DNA of 64,000 nt from JBEDUK01 sp040414485 (GTDB lineage: Bacteria; Actinomycetota; UBA4738), in assembly GCA_040414485.1 (NCBI GenBank), contig JBEDUK010000058.1:1-64000 (forward strand), in the 5' to 3' direction. The translations under genes and the position numbers were made by a program. The first letter of the stretch is position 1, and every line of letters begins with the position of its first letter. Of the stretch, positions 34,355 to 43,050 are shown piece after piece. The notes beneath the pieces are model-generated. The model did no database searches and was not told the DNA's origin. It saw only the letters and a program-made list of their open reading frames with translations.

Positions 34355-35697
34355 CGTGCGGGCTCCTTCGGAAGGATGGCCGCCACGCGGGTGCCCTGAC
34401 CGGGACGGCTGAAGACCTGCCAGCGCCCGCCGACCATCTCGATGCGTTCCTTCATGCCGAGCATGCCGAAGTTCCGACCGCGTTCGTCCGGCGCAGTGGC
34501 GGGCTCGTAGCCGACGCCGTCGTCCTGGACCTCCAGTCGGACCCACCCCGCGCTCTGGCGAAGCGAGATCGTCGCGGCGTTTGCCTTCGAGTGCTTGGAC
34601 ACGTTCTGCAGGGCCTCCTGAGCCACCCGGTAGAGCACGGTCTCCGACGCCGGCGAGAGCCGTTCGTCGAGGCGCGAATCGACCGTGCAGGAGATGCCCG
34701 CGGACGCCCCCAGTCGTCGTGCGGACTCCCGAAGCGCCTCCACCAGGCCTCGCTGGTCGAGGACCGGTGGTCGAAGGTCCGCCATGAGGCGGCGCAGCCC
34801 GGCGATCTCCTCCCGGATGGTCTGCTGCGCCTTGGCCGAGACCTCCGTGCCCTTGTCGATCTCGCCCCGCTTCAACTGCCCGAGCATGCGCTGAAGCAGG
34901 TAATCGACCGCGGTCAGCCGCTGCACCGGGCCGTCGTGGAGCTCCGCGGCCAGCCGTGTCCGTTCGTCCTCCGCGGCCTGCACCGTCCAGGCGAGCAGTT
35001 CGCGCCGCACGGCTTCGGTTCGCTCCCGGGCGAGGCGTTCGGCCTCCAGTTCGATCCGCCGTGCCGAATCCCGCCGGGCTCGCATCCCGATCGCGACGCC
35101 GACGAAGATGACCAGCAGGATCACCGCCGGCGACAGCGCCAACAGGAGCGTCGAGTACAGATCGGCGGTGCGGTCGAACGCGGCGACCGTGGACGCGACC
35201 GAAGCGTCGAGTTCGGCGTCCCGCGGCGTCACGACGGTGTGATCGAGCGTCTTGGCGCGGCCGACCGCGTGCGCCTTCATCGCCGCCGCCGCCGCCTCGA
35301 GCGATCGGTGGTACGCGGTGACGGCGTTCGTCAGGCGAGCGACGGCCGCGTTGTCCGTGCCGGCCAGGGCTTGAAGATGGCCGGCGATGGAGTCGGATTC
35401 GTCCCGGGCGGAACGCTGCTGCACGGCGAGCGAACGGCTGAGCGCGCCCCGGGCGATCGCCTGCTCCTCCAGCGCCCGCTCGCGGCTGGTCGACGCGCTG
35501 AGGGCGCGCGCGTACAGCACCACGTGTGACGCCGGCTCAGCCGATCGCACCTCGAACTCGATCGCGGCCGCGCCGGCCGCGACGATCGCGGCGGCCAGCG
35601 CGAGCCGGACCCAGGCCGCACGCTTCCGGCCCGGGCCGTTCACCGGGGCATTCGGTCCCTTGTGCCCGTTGTTCGACCCATGCACGGCGTGTCCCAT
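34351..35697 (-). CDS. Sensor histidine kinase, NarX/DegS-like (HisKA_3)
   Basis: A 448-residue kinase. Membrane helices lie at about 28-46 and 190-210 and flank an extracytoplasmic helical sensor of about 140 residues rich in Ala and Arg. A coiled coil leads into the HisKA_3 helix, with the phospho-His in AAELHDGPVQRLTA. The ATPase domain shows QEALQNVSKHSKAN, VQDDGVGYEP and GMLGMKERIE. The four-helix sensor resembles those detecting small ligands, but the signal is unknown. It is the first gene of a two-gene operon with the receiver-only regulator. Confidence 0.88.
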   Translation of the reverse strand: MGHAVHGSNNGHKGPNAPVNGPGRKRAAWVRLALAAAIVAAGAAAIEFEVRSAEPASHVVLYARALSASTSRERALEEQAIARGALSRSLAVQQRSARDESDSIAGHLQALAGTDNAAVARLTNAVTAYHRSLEAAAAAMKAHAVGRAKTLDHTVVTPRDAELDASVASTVAAFDRTADLYSTLLLALSPAVILLVIFVGVAIGMRARRDSARRIELEAERLARERTEAVRRELLAWTVQAAEDERTRLAAELHDGPVQRLTAVDYLLQRMLGQLKRGEIDKGTEVSAKAQQTIREEIAGLRRLMADLRPPVLDQRGLVEALRESARRLGASAGISCTVDSRLDERLSPASETVLYRVAQEALQNVSKHSKANAATISLRQSAGWVRLEVQDDGVGYEPATAPDERGRNFGMLGMKERIEMVGGRWQVFSRPGQGTRVAAILPKEPAR

Positions 35698-35826
35698 TCG
35701 CTTCGCCGTTTCGGCGCACTGTGGATGCGCTGTTCATCAAGGAATTTCGGGTGAACGGCGCGCCGCCTTGACCCGGCAGGCACGTCCGGTTGACGGCCCC
35801 TGACGGCGGCCGGTACGGTCCGCGGC

Positions 35827-36435
35827 GTGGGCGACCGGGTGGCCGTGCTGGTTTCAGGATCCGGGACCAACCTGCAGGCGCTGCTGGACGACCCCGTCGT
35901 CGGGCCGTCGATCGCGCTGGTGGTTTCGGACCGGCCGGGCGCGTTCGCGCTGGTCAGAGCCAGGGAACGAGGGGTGCGGGCGGTCACGGTCCCACCGGAC
36001 GAAGGGGCGACGCGCGAGGACTACGACCGCGCACTGCTGGACGCGCTGGTCGCCGAAGGCATCGGCCTGGTCCTGCTGGCGGGGTTCATGCGGATCGTCG
36101 GTTCGGCGTTCGTCGAGGCGTTCGCGCAACGGATCCTGAACGTGCACCCGGCGCTCCTGCCGTCGTTTCCCGGGACGCACGCCGAACGGCAGGCGCTCGA
36201 CTACGGCGTTCGGTTCACGGGCGTGACGGTTCATCTGGTCGACGACGAGGTCGACCACGGGCCGATCGTGCTGCAGGAACCCGTCGTCGTCCTGCCCGAC
36301 GACGACGAGGACTCGCTGCACCGGCGTGTGCAGGAGGTCGAGCACCGGCTCTTCCCTCGAGCCGCTCGGCTGCTGCTGGAAGGTCGCCTGCACGTGGTGG
36401 GTCGAAAGGTGCGCATCGACGAGGAGGAGCCGTGA
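35827..36435 (+). CDS. purN: Phosphoribosylglycinamide formyltransferase
   Basis: A 202-residue enzyme of purine synthesis that formylates GAR with 10-formyl-THF. It has the Rossmann start VAVLVSGSGTNLQALLD, the catalytic NVHPALLPSFPGTHA and the folate/metal Asp in VDDEVDHGPIV. The GTG start lies 7 nt after TACGGT (35814-35819), a leaderless arrangement. Its stop overlaps the purH start by 4 bp (GTGA). folD, which makes its cofactor, follows purH. Confidence 0.96.
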   Translation: MGDRVAVLVSGSGTNLQALLDDPVVGPSIALVVSDRPGAFALVRARERGVRAVTVPPDEGATREDYDRALLDALVAEGIGLVLLAGFMRIVGSAFVEAFAQRILNVHPALLPSFPGTHAERQALDYGVRFTGVTVHLVDDEVDHGPIVLQEPVVVLPDDDEDSLHRRVQEVEHRLFPRAARLLLEGRLHVVGRKVRIDEEEP

Positions 36436-38018
36436 GCGCCGACGTCGTGCCGGTTCGGCGTGCGCTCGTCGCCGTGGCGGACAAGGAGGGCCTTGCGGCG
36501 CTGGGCTCGCGGCTGGCGGCCGCCGGCGTCGAGATCGTGTCGACGGGGAACACCGCCCGCGCGCTGTCGGACGCCGGCGTTCCGGTGACGGCCGTTGCGG
36601 ACGTCACGGGATTCCCCGAGATGCTCGGCGGCCGGGTGAAGACGCTGCACCCGGCGGTTCACGCCGGGATCCTGGCCGACAAGCGCGATCCGTCTCACCT
36701 CGAGCAACTGGCGGAGCAGGGGATCCTGCCATTCGACCTCGTGGTCGTGAACCTGTATCCGTTCCGCGAGACGCTGGCGTCCGGCGCGCCGGCACCGGAG
36801 GTGGTGGAGCAGATCGACATCGGAGGCCCGGCGATGGTTCGGGCCGCGGCCAAGAACTTCGAATCGGTGGCCGTCGTGGTGTCGCCGGCGCGGTACGAGT
36901 CGGTGGCGTTGTCGGTCGAGGTCTCCGGTGGGATGAGTCGGGCGCTTCGGCTGGATCTGGCGCGTGAGGCCTTCGCGCACACCGCGGCGTACGACGGCGC
37001 GATCGCGGACTGGATCGGGGACCTCGAAACGGGCCGCGACGAGGGTGCCGGGCCGTCGCTGCCGGGGCGGGTGCATCGTGCATTCGGGGCGGTCGCGTCG
37101 CTGCGCTACGGCGAGAACCCGCATCAGCGCGGGGGTTTGTACCGGTCGTCGGACGGGGACGAGGGTGGGCCGCTCGGGGGGGCCGAGGTCCTTCAGGGCA
37201 AGGAGATGTCGTTCAACAACTGGCTGGACGCGGAGGCGGCCCGGGCGCTGGTGTCGCTGTTCGATCCGTCACCTGAGGCGGACGGTCCCGCGGCCGTGAT
37301 CGTCAAGCACAACAACCCGTGCGGCGTGGCGCTGGCCGGGTCGCTGGGCGAGGCGTATCGGCGCGCGTACGAATGCGACACGGTGTCCGCGTTCGGCGGG
37401 ATCGTGGCGTTCAACGGCGAGGTCGATGAGGAAGCCGCGCTCGCGACGAAGGGCGTCTTCACCGAGGTGCTGATCGCGCCGGCGTTCACGGCGGGGGCGC
37501 TGGAGGCCTTCGCGGAGCGGCAGAACCTGCGCGTGGTCGGAGCCCCGCTGGCGGTGCAGGGAGGCTTGGAGGTTCGCCAGGTCGATGGAGGCGCGCTGGT
37601 GCAGGACCTTGACACGGTGACCGAGTCGCGCTCGGACATGCGCGTGACGGGGTCGCGCCCGCCCTCAGAGGACGAATGGCGTGACCTGCTGTTCGCGTGG
37701 CGGGTCGCGGCGAGGGTCAAGTCGAACGCGATCGTGCTGGCGCGCGGGGCGGCCACGGTGGGGATCGGCGCCGGGCAGATGAACCGGGTGATCTCGGTGG
37801 ACATCGCGGCCCGACAGGCGGGGGAGAAGGCTCGCGGCGCCGTCATGGCATCCGACGCGTTCTTCCCCTTCCGCGACGGCATCGATCGGGCGGCCGAGGC
37901 GGGCGTGACAGCGGTCATCCAGCCGGGCGGATCGATGCGGGACGACGAGGTCCTGGCCGCGGCCGAGGAGCACGGCATGGCGATGGTGCTGACCGGCCGC
38001 CGTCATTTTCGCCACTAG
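36432..38018 (+). CDS. purH: Bifunctional AICAR transformylase / IMP cyclohydrolase
   Basis: A 528-residue bifunctional enzyme for the last two steps to IMP. The N-terminal MGS-like cyclohydrolase has STGNTARAL and GGRVKTLHPAVHAGIL. The C-terminal transformylase has LRYGENPHQ, VKHNNPCGVA and MASDAFFPFRDGID. It begins at GTG 36432, overlapping purN by 4 bp with GAGGAGGAG before it. The product IMP feeds guaB3 and guaA at 12-15 kb. Confidence 0.96.
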   Translation: MSADVVPVRRALVAVADKEGLAALGSRLAAAGVEIVSTGNTARALSDAGVPVTAVADVTGFPEMLGGRVKTLHPAVHAGILADKRDPSHLEQLAEQGILPFDLVVVNLYPFRETLASGAPAPEVVEQIDIGGPAMVRAAAKNFESVAVVVSPARYESVALSVEVSGGMSRALRLDLAREAFAHTAAYDGAIADWIGDLETGRDEGAGPSLPGRVHRAFGAVASLRYGENPHQRGGLYRSSDGDEGGPLGGAEVLQGKEMSFNNWLDAEAARALVSLFDPSPEADGPAAVIVKHNNPCGVALAGSLGEAYRRAYECDTVSAFGGIVAFNGEVDEEAALATKGVFTEVLIAPAFTAGALEAFAERQNLRVVGAPLAVQGGLEVRQVDGGALVQDLDTVTESRSDMRVTGSRPPSEDEWRDLLFAWRVAARVKSNAIVLARGAATVGIGAGQMNRVISVDIAARQAGEKARGAVMASDAFFPFRDGIDRAAEAGVTAVIQPGGSMRDDEVLAAAEEHGMAMVLTGRRHFRH

Positions 38019-38064
38019 CCCACGGGCTGATCGCCGCCGCCCGACATCCTGCTCCATCGACCGT

Positions 38065-38095
38065 CGCCATATGTATGGCGTATGGCGGTATGGCG
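38065..38095. promoter_or_regulatory. Iterated TATGGCG half-sites upstream of folD (candidate operator)
   Basis: TATGGCG occurs three times (38074-38080, 38081-38087, 38089-38095), and its inverse CGCCATA lies at 38065-38071, giving a perfect dyad around TG plus two more direct half-sites. The run is noticeably more AT-rich than its surroundings. It lies about 120-150 nt before folD and just upstream of a TAGGAT hexamer (38156-38161). Confidence 0.45.
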
Positions 38096-38214
38096 CCACC
38101 CGTGACGCGGGAATGTTGGCAGGCGCGCGCCGTCGTCCCGGGTGGCGGCCGCCGGTAGGATTCGGCGGGCACACCTTCCAGGCATCCGACGCATCAGCGA
38201 GCAAAGGAGCAGCC

Positions 38215-39096
38215 GTGCCGGCCAGGATCATCGATGGGAAGGCCATCGCCGCGCAGGTCAGAGCCGAGGTTGCCGGGCGCGTCCAGGCGCTCGAGCCGAA
38301 GGGCGTCACGCCCGGACTGGCGTTCGTCCTGGTCGGTGACGACGAGCCCTCGAAGATCTACGTCGGCGGCAAGGCGAAGGCCTGCGCCGAAGTGGGCATG
38401 CACTCGGTCCGGCTCGACCTGCCTGCCGACGTCTCGCAGGAGGACCTGCTCGCGACGGTTCGGCGCCTCAACGACGATCCCGCCATCCACGGCATGATCG
38501 TGCAACTGCCGATCCCGCAGCACCTCTCGGTGCTGGCCGTCCACGAGACGATCGCGCCGGAGAAGGACGTCGACGGCCTGACCCCGGTGGCCGTCGGCCG
38601 GATGGTCCGGGGTGACTGGGACCTCACCTATCTGCCCTGCACGCCGCTCGGGATCGTGGAGATGCTCGTCCGTTCGGACATCCCGATCGAACGGAAGGAG
38701 GTCGTGATCGTCGGTCGGGGCGACCTGGTGGGCAAGCCGCTCGCGATCATGCTCATGCAGAAGAAGCCGAACGCGAACGCGACCGTCACGGTCGTCCACA
38801 CCGGCACCGACGACGTCGCCGCCCACACCCGTCGCGCAGATATCGTCGTCGTTGCCGCCGGCCGGCCCGGCACCCTCACGGCTGACATGATCAAGCCCGG
38901 CGCGACCGTGATCGATGTCGCCGTCAATCGCCTGGACACCGGCAAGCTGGTCGGCGACGTCGCCTTCGACGAGGTCTCACAGGTGGCGGGCGCGATCACG
39001 CCCGTGCCGGGCGGCGTGGGCCCCATGACGATCGCCATGCTGCTCGCGAACACCACGACGAGCGCCGAACGGTTCGCAGCGGGGGCCGGAAACTGA
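38215..39096 (+). CDS. folD: Methylenetetrahydrofolate dehydrogenase / cyclohydrolase
   Basis: A 293-residue bifunctional folate enzyme producing 10-formyl-THF from methylene-THF. The family blocks are YVGGKAKACAEVG with the catalytic Lys, VQLPIPQHL, PCTPLGIVEML, VVIVGRGDLVGKPLA (cofactor loop) and TPVPGGVGPMTIAML. I chose GTG 38215 because AAAGGAG lies 6-12 nt upstream; an open frame continues further upstream but carries no family sequence. It supplies the cofactor for PurN and PurH, encoded directly before it. Confidence 0.96.
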   Translation: MPARIIDGKAIAAQVRAEVAGRVQALEPKGVTPGLAFVLVGDDEPSKIYVGGKAKACAEVGMHSVRLDLPADVSQEDLLATVRRLNDDPAIHGMIVQLPIPQHLSVLAVHETIAPEKDVDGLTPVAVGRMVRGDWDLTYLPCTPLGIVEMLVRSDIPIERKEVVIVGRGDLVGKPLAIMLMQKKPNANATVTVVHTGTDDVAAHTRRADIVVVAAGRPGTLTADMIKPGATVIDVAVNRLDTGKLVGDVAFDEVSQVAGAITPVPGGVGPMTIAMLLANTTTSAERFAAGAGN

Positions 39097-39154
39097 GCAA
39101 CACACCGGTGCGCCGTCCGCATCGGCGCGACTGCGCGTATCACAATCGAACGAC

Positions 39155-40060
39155 ATGAGAACGCGGTGCCGGGTCATCACCCTCTGTTCGGCCATGGCGG
39201 GACTCGCGTCCGCCTGTCACGGCTCGCCGGCAGCCGCTCCGAGCGTCACCGGGCCGCCCCCCACCGGACCGACGCCAGCCGGGGTGGTCGAAACGCCGAC
39301 GGAGGCCCCCTCGCCGGTGCTGGGCGCTGACGGCGACGTCGCCGTGTACCCATCGGGTGCAGTCTGGTTCTGTGTCCCGATCGGATACGACGTCAGCGGG
39401 GAGGCGCCGCCTCCATGCGATGAGGTTCGCGTCGTCGGCGTGGACGTCGCGCGCCTGCCGCGCCCTGCGAGATATCGGGACGGCACCCTGGAGAGTTACG
39501 CATACCTCACCGGAATCCTGCGCGACGGCACGCTCCATGTGACGAATCAAGGCGCCCCGGTCCCGGAGCCGAGCGGTCTCTTCCTGCAGACGCCGCCATG
39601 TGGGGCGCCGCCCGATGGCTGGGCGAAGAGCCCCACGAACGAAGCCGACTGGCGAGCGGTTGGCGCCTACCGGCGACGGTTCCCTTCCGATGTGATCGAC
39701 GACGCGCAGTTCACTCCCGCCCGCCGGACGCCGGTCATCACGCTCGCGTCGATCAACCCAGAGCGAACGAGCGCGCATCTGACGAAGGCGTATCCGCGGA
39801 AGCTCTGTGTCGTTCGGTCGCTCTACACCAGGACTCAGGTGTTCCAGGCACGCAAGCAGCTCTCGTCCCTGCTGAGGTCCACGACGCCATACGAATTGCC
39901 CTACGTGTACTACGGCTGGGGGCCGACGATCACCGACGACGGGCAGCCGCACGTCGAGGTCGACGTTCTCTACGACACGCCGGCGCTCGAACATGCGATA
40001 GCACCTCAGCCCGCGGGGCTTGTGCAGGTGGTGCCCTGGCTGGCGCCGGTCACCTGGTGA
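39155..40060 (+). CDS. Putative secreted lipoprotein of unknown function
   Basis: A 301-residue exported protein. The N-terminus (MRTRCRVITLCSAMAGLASA, then Cys21) looks like a lipoprotein signal with a loose lipobox ASAC. A Pro/Thr-rich linker to about residue 55 suggests a tether. The rest is a globular domain with several Cys and Tyr-rich strands (for example PYELPYVYYGW). No family was recognised. Codon use looks slightly less GC-biased than that of the flanking housekeeping genes, so recent gain is possible. Confidence 0.65.
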   Translation: MRTRCRVITLCSAMAGLASACHGSPAAAPSVTGPPPTGPTPAGVVETPTEAPSPVLGADGDVAVYPSGAVWFCVPIGYDVSGEAPPPCDEVRVVGVDVARLPRPARYRDGTLESYAYLTGILRDGTLHVTNQGAPVPEPSGLFLQTPPCGAPPDGWAKSPTNEADWRAVGAYRRRFPSDVIDDAQFTPARRTPVITLASINPERTSAHLTKAYPRKLCVVRSLYTRTQVFQARKQLSSLLRSTTPYELPYVYYGWGPTITDDGQPHVEVDVLYDTPALEHAIAPQPAGLVQVVPWLAPVTW

Positions 40061-40120
40061 CGGCGACGCCGCTTCGTAACCCTACCTGACGATCTGGCGC
40101 CCCCCGTCCCCGGCCCGGCG

Positions 40121-40588
40121 CTAGTCCCAGTGCCAGTGCTCGATTCGCTCCAGTCGGCGCTGCCGAGCGAGCGATGACGCCTCGACCAGTTGCGTGAGGG
40201 TCTCCGGTTCGTTCAGCGCCTCAGCCAGGACGCCGGACAGGTCGCGCTGGGAGATGATCCCGACCACCTTGCCGTTGTCCACCACGGGCAGATGGCGAAT
40301 CCAGTTGTCGGCCATCAGCTTGGCCGCCTCGCGGAGCGACGTCCCAGGGCTCACCGTCGTGAGGTCCTTCGACATGACCTCCGCGACGGAGGCGCTCTCC
40401 AGCGCGACGCCGGTCGCCGCCGCGCGCAGGATGTCCCGCTCCGTGATGATCCCGATGAGGTCGCCGCCCTCGTCGATCACGAGCAGCGAACCGGTCTGCT
40501 GCTTCCACATCTTCCGCGCCGCCTCGGCCAGCGCGTCGCCTGCCGAATCCGTGACGGTGGCCTCGGTCATCACCTCGGAGACCTTCAT
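40121..40588 (-). CDS. Paired CBS-domain protein
   Basis: A 155-residue protein of two CBS motifs (residues about 1-60 and 65-125: VSEVMTEATV, IGIITERDILR, VAEVMSKDLT, VGIISQRDLS) and a short basic/aromatic tail. CBS pairs bind adenine nucleotides and report energy state. It overlaps the citrate synthase stop by 4 bp (ATGA), so the two are made together. A regulatory effect of adenylate on citrate synthase is a reasonable but unproven guess. Confidence 0.88.
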   Translation of the reverse strand: MKVSEVMTEATVTDSAGDALAEAARKMWKQQTGSLLVIDEGGDLIGIITERDILRAAATGVALESASVAEVMSKDLTTVSPGTSLREAAKLMADNWIRHLPVVDNGKVVGIISQRDLSGVLAEALNEPETLTQLVEASSLARQRRLERIEHWHWD

Positions 40589-41766
40589 CCGGCCACCTCC
40601 CGGCGCTCACCGGAAGCCGAGGCCGAACCCGAGCCCGAGCCGCCGGCCGCCGGCCGATCGTCGACCGGCACCCAGACCTGGTCACGCGGCCCGATGTACT
40701 CCGAGTCCGGCCGGATCAACCGGTTGTCCGCGTACTGCTCGCGGATGTGCGCGGTCCACCCACCCGCGCGCGCGGCGGCGAACATCGGAGTGAACAGGTC
40801 CGTGGCGAGCCCCAGGTCGTGGAGCAGCGACGCCGCGAAGAAGTCGACGTTCGGGTACAGGCCCTTTTCGTCCAGAACGACCCGCTGGACCTCCTCGGAG
40901 ATGTCGAACCAGCGCGTGTCGCCGGCATGCTGGGCGAGCTCCCGGGCCAGGTCCCGAAGGATCAGTGCGCGCGGGTCCCAGGTCTTGTAGACGCGATGCC
41001 CGAACCCCATGACGCGCTCGCGCCGTGCGAACAGGTCCTTGATGTACTGCTCGGCCTTCTCGGGCTCGCCGATGTCCTCGAGCATCCGCATCGCCTGCTC
41101 GTTCGCCCCTCCGTGCAGCGGGCCCTTCAGCGCGGCGATGGCCGCCACCACGGCCGAATGCATGTCCGACAGCGTCGACGCGACGATCCTCGCGGTGAAC
41201 GTGGAGGCGTTCATCGTGTGGTCCGCGTACAGGATGAACGCCACGTCGAAGGCCATGGCGGCCTCCTGCGAGGGCTCCTCGCCCGAGAGCATGTAGAGGA
41301 AATTCGCCGCGTGGGGCAGTTTCGGGTCCGGCGGGACGACCTCCAAACCGCTCCGGATCCGGTCGTAGTACGCGATGAACATGGGGATCCGGCTGGTCAG
41401 CCGGATCGCCTTGCGGTAGTTCGCGTCGGCGGAGTTGTCCCACCCGTCCGGGTCGTACGCGGACGCGGCGGAGACCGTCGTTCGAAGCATGGACATGGGC
41501 GAGGTCTGCTCCGCGAGCGTCGGCATCAGGTCCACGATGAAGCCGCTCGTCTCGCGCTCCAGCGCGATGCGCTCGGTGATCTCCTCCAGCTCGTCCCGGT
41601 CGGGGAGGCGAAGGTTCTGGAGCAGGAAGAAGGTCTCTTCGAACGACGAATGCTCCGCGAGATCGTCGATCGAATAGCCGGCGTACCAGAGCTTGCCCGT
41701 CGCACCGTCGATATCGGAGATGCGCGTCTCTGCGGCGATGATGTCCTGCAGGCCCTTCAGCGGCAT
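40585..41766 (-). CDS. gltA: Citrate synthase
   Basis: A 393-residue citrate synthase of the shorter dimeric type. The catalytic residues are His in GPLHGGANEQ, His in MGFGHRVYKTW and Asp in NVDFFAASLL. Condenses acetyl-CoA and oxaloacetate. ATG 41766 is preferred over an upstream TTG because TGGAGA lies 8 nt before it. A TATACT hexamer is about 29 nt upstream. The last 21 residues or so form an extra Ser/Gly/Ala tail, similar in kind to that of SucC. It is followed by the overlapping CBS gene. Confidence 0.94.
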   Translation of the reverse strand: MPLKGLQDIIAAETRISDIDGATGKLWYAGYSIDDLAEHSSFEETFFLLQNLRLPDRDELEEITERIALERETSGFIVDLMPTLAEQTSPMSMLRTTVSAASAYDPDGWDNSADANYRKAIRLTSRIPMFIAYYDRIRSGLEVVPPDPKLPHAANFLYMLSGEEPSQEAAMAFDVAFILYADHTMNASTFTARIVASTLSDMHSAVVAAIAALKGPLHGGANEQAMRMLEDIGEPEKAEQYIKDLFARRERVMGFGHRVYKTWDPRALILRDLARELAQHAGDTRWFDISEEVQRVVLDEKGLYPNVDFFAASLLHDLGLATDLFTPMFAAARAGGWTAHIREQYADNRLIRPDSEYIGPRDQVWVPVDDRPAAGGSGSGSASASGERREVAG

Positions 41767-41794
41767 CGGCGTCTCCAATCGTCGAACCCTGGCG

Positions 41795-41800
41795 AGTATA
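41795..41800 (-). promoter_or_regulatory. -10 hexamer TATACT for gltA
   Basis: TATACT read on the minus strand (41800-41795) is one base from the consensus. Transcription starting near 41788 would give a leader of about 22 nt that includes the GGAG ribosome site, unlike the leaderless genes nearby. Confidence 0.5.
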
Positions 41801-41900
41801 CGCAGGGGTAGGTTTTGGGCCGTTCGGGCCCAGGCGACGGGACGGCTAGCATCTGGTGAACATCCCGGCAGGACATCCAGACCGAAGGAGTCGACCGAAA

Positions 41901-42989
41901 ATGACCACCCACCGCGTCACCTTCATCCCCGGCGACGGCGTCGGGCCCGAACTGTCCGAGGCCACCAGGAGGGTCCTGGAAGCCACGGGCGTCGGGTTCG
42001 AATGGGACGTTCAGGATGCCGGCGCCGACGTGATGGAGAAGTACGGAACCCCGCTGCCCGAGCCGGTCCTGGAGTCCATCCGGGCGAACGGCGTGGCCAT
42101 CAAGGGCCCCATCACCACCCCCGTCGGGTCGGGTTTTCGCAGCGTCAACGTGGCCCTCCGGAAGGAACTCGACCTGTTCGCCTGTCTTCGGCCCTGCAAG
42201 ACCTACAAGGGCGTCCGTTCGCGCTACGAGGACGTCGACGTCGTCATCGTTCGGGAGAACACCGAGGACCTGTACGCGGGGATCGAGTTCGAACAGGGCC
42301 AGCCGGACACGAAAGAGCTGATCGAGTTCGTGTCGAGGATGTCCGGCAAGCCGATCCGCGAGGACTCGGGGGTCTCGATCAAGCCGATCAGCGTGACCGG
42401 GACCCGCCGGATCGTGCGGTACGCATTCGAGTACGCGCGCTCCCGCGGCCGTCACAAGGTGACCGCCGTGCACAAGGCGAACATCATGAAGTTCTCCGAC
42501 GGCCTGTTCCTGCAGACTGCCGGGGAGGTGGCCGGGGAGTACCCGGACATCGCCTTCGAGGACCGCATCGTGGACAACCTCTGCATGCAGCTCGTGCAGC
42601 GGCCGGAGGAGTACGACGTGCTGGTCCTGCCGAACCTCTACGGCGACATCGTGAGCGACCTTTGCGCCGGCCTGGTCGGCGGCTTGGGCGTGGCGCCGGG
42701 GGCGAATATCGGCGACCACGCCGCCGTGTTCGAGGCCACGCACGGCAGCGCGCCCAAGTACACGGGCCAGAACAAGGTCAATCCGATGGCGCTCATGCTC
42801 TCGGGGGTGCTGATGCTGCGGCACCTGGACGAGATCGACGCTGCGGACCGGCTGGAGGCGGCCATCGCGGCCGTGATCGAGGAGGGCGCGAGCGTCACCT
42901 ACGACATGAAGCCCACGCGTGACGATCCCACCGCGGTGGGGACCAGCCAGGTCGCGGACGCGGTGATCGCCAAGCTCGGAGCCGCCTGA
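41901..42989 (+). CDS. icd: Isocitrate dehydrogenase, predicted NADP-type
   Basis: A 362-residue beta-decarboxylating dehydrogenase. Substrate-site residues are Ser and Asn in GFRSVNVALR, as in isocitrate rather than isopropylmalate enzymes, and the metal site is in LYGDIVSDL. The cofactor segment is HGSAPKYTGQNKVNP; the Lys-Tyr pair matches the E. coli enzyme's NADP-specific Lys344-Tyr345, so I predict NADP use. ATG 41901 follows GAAGGAG. It is divergent from gltA with about 130 bp between. A second isocitrate dehydrogenase gene lies at 46762-47838. Confidence 0.9.
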   Translation: MTTHRVTFIPGDGVGPELSEATRRVLEATGVGFEWDVQDAGADVMEKYGTPLPEPVLESIRANGVAIKGPITTPVGSGFRSVNVALRKELDLFACLRPCKTYKGVRSRYEDVDVVIVRENTEDLYAGIEFEQGQPDTKELIEFVSRMSGKPIREDSGVSIKPISVTGTRRIVRYAFEYARSRGRHKVTAVHKANIMKFSDGLFLQTAGEVAGEYPDIAFEDRIVDNLCMQLVQRPEEYDVLVLPNLYGDIVSDLCAGLVGGLGVAPGANIGDHAAVFEATHGSAPKYTGQNKVNPMALMLSGVLMLRHLDEIDAADRLEAAIAAVIEEGASVTYDMKPTRDDPTAVGTSQVADAVIAKLGAA

Positions 42990-43050
42990 GGCGAGCCTTC
43001 GCCCAACGAATGACTCAAGGCGCGGGGACCTGCGTCCGAAGTTCACTGGG

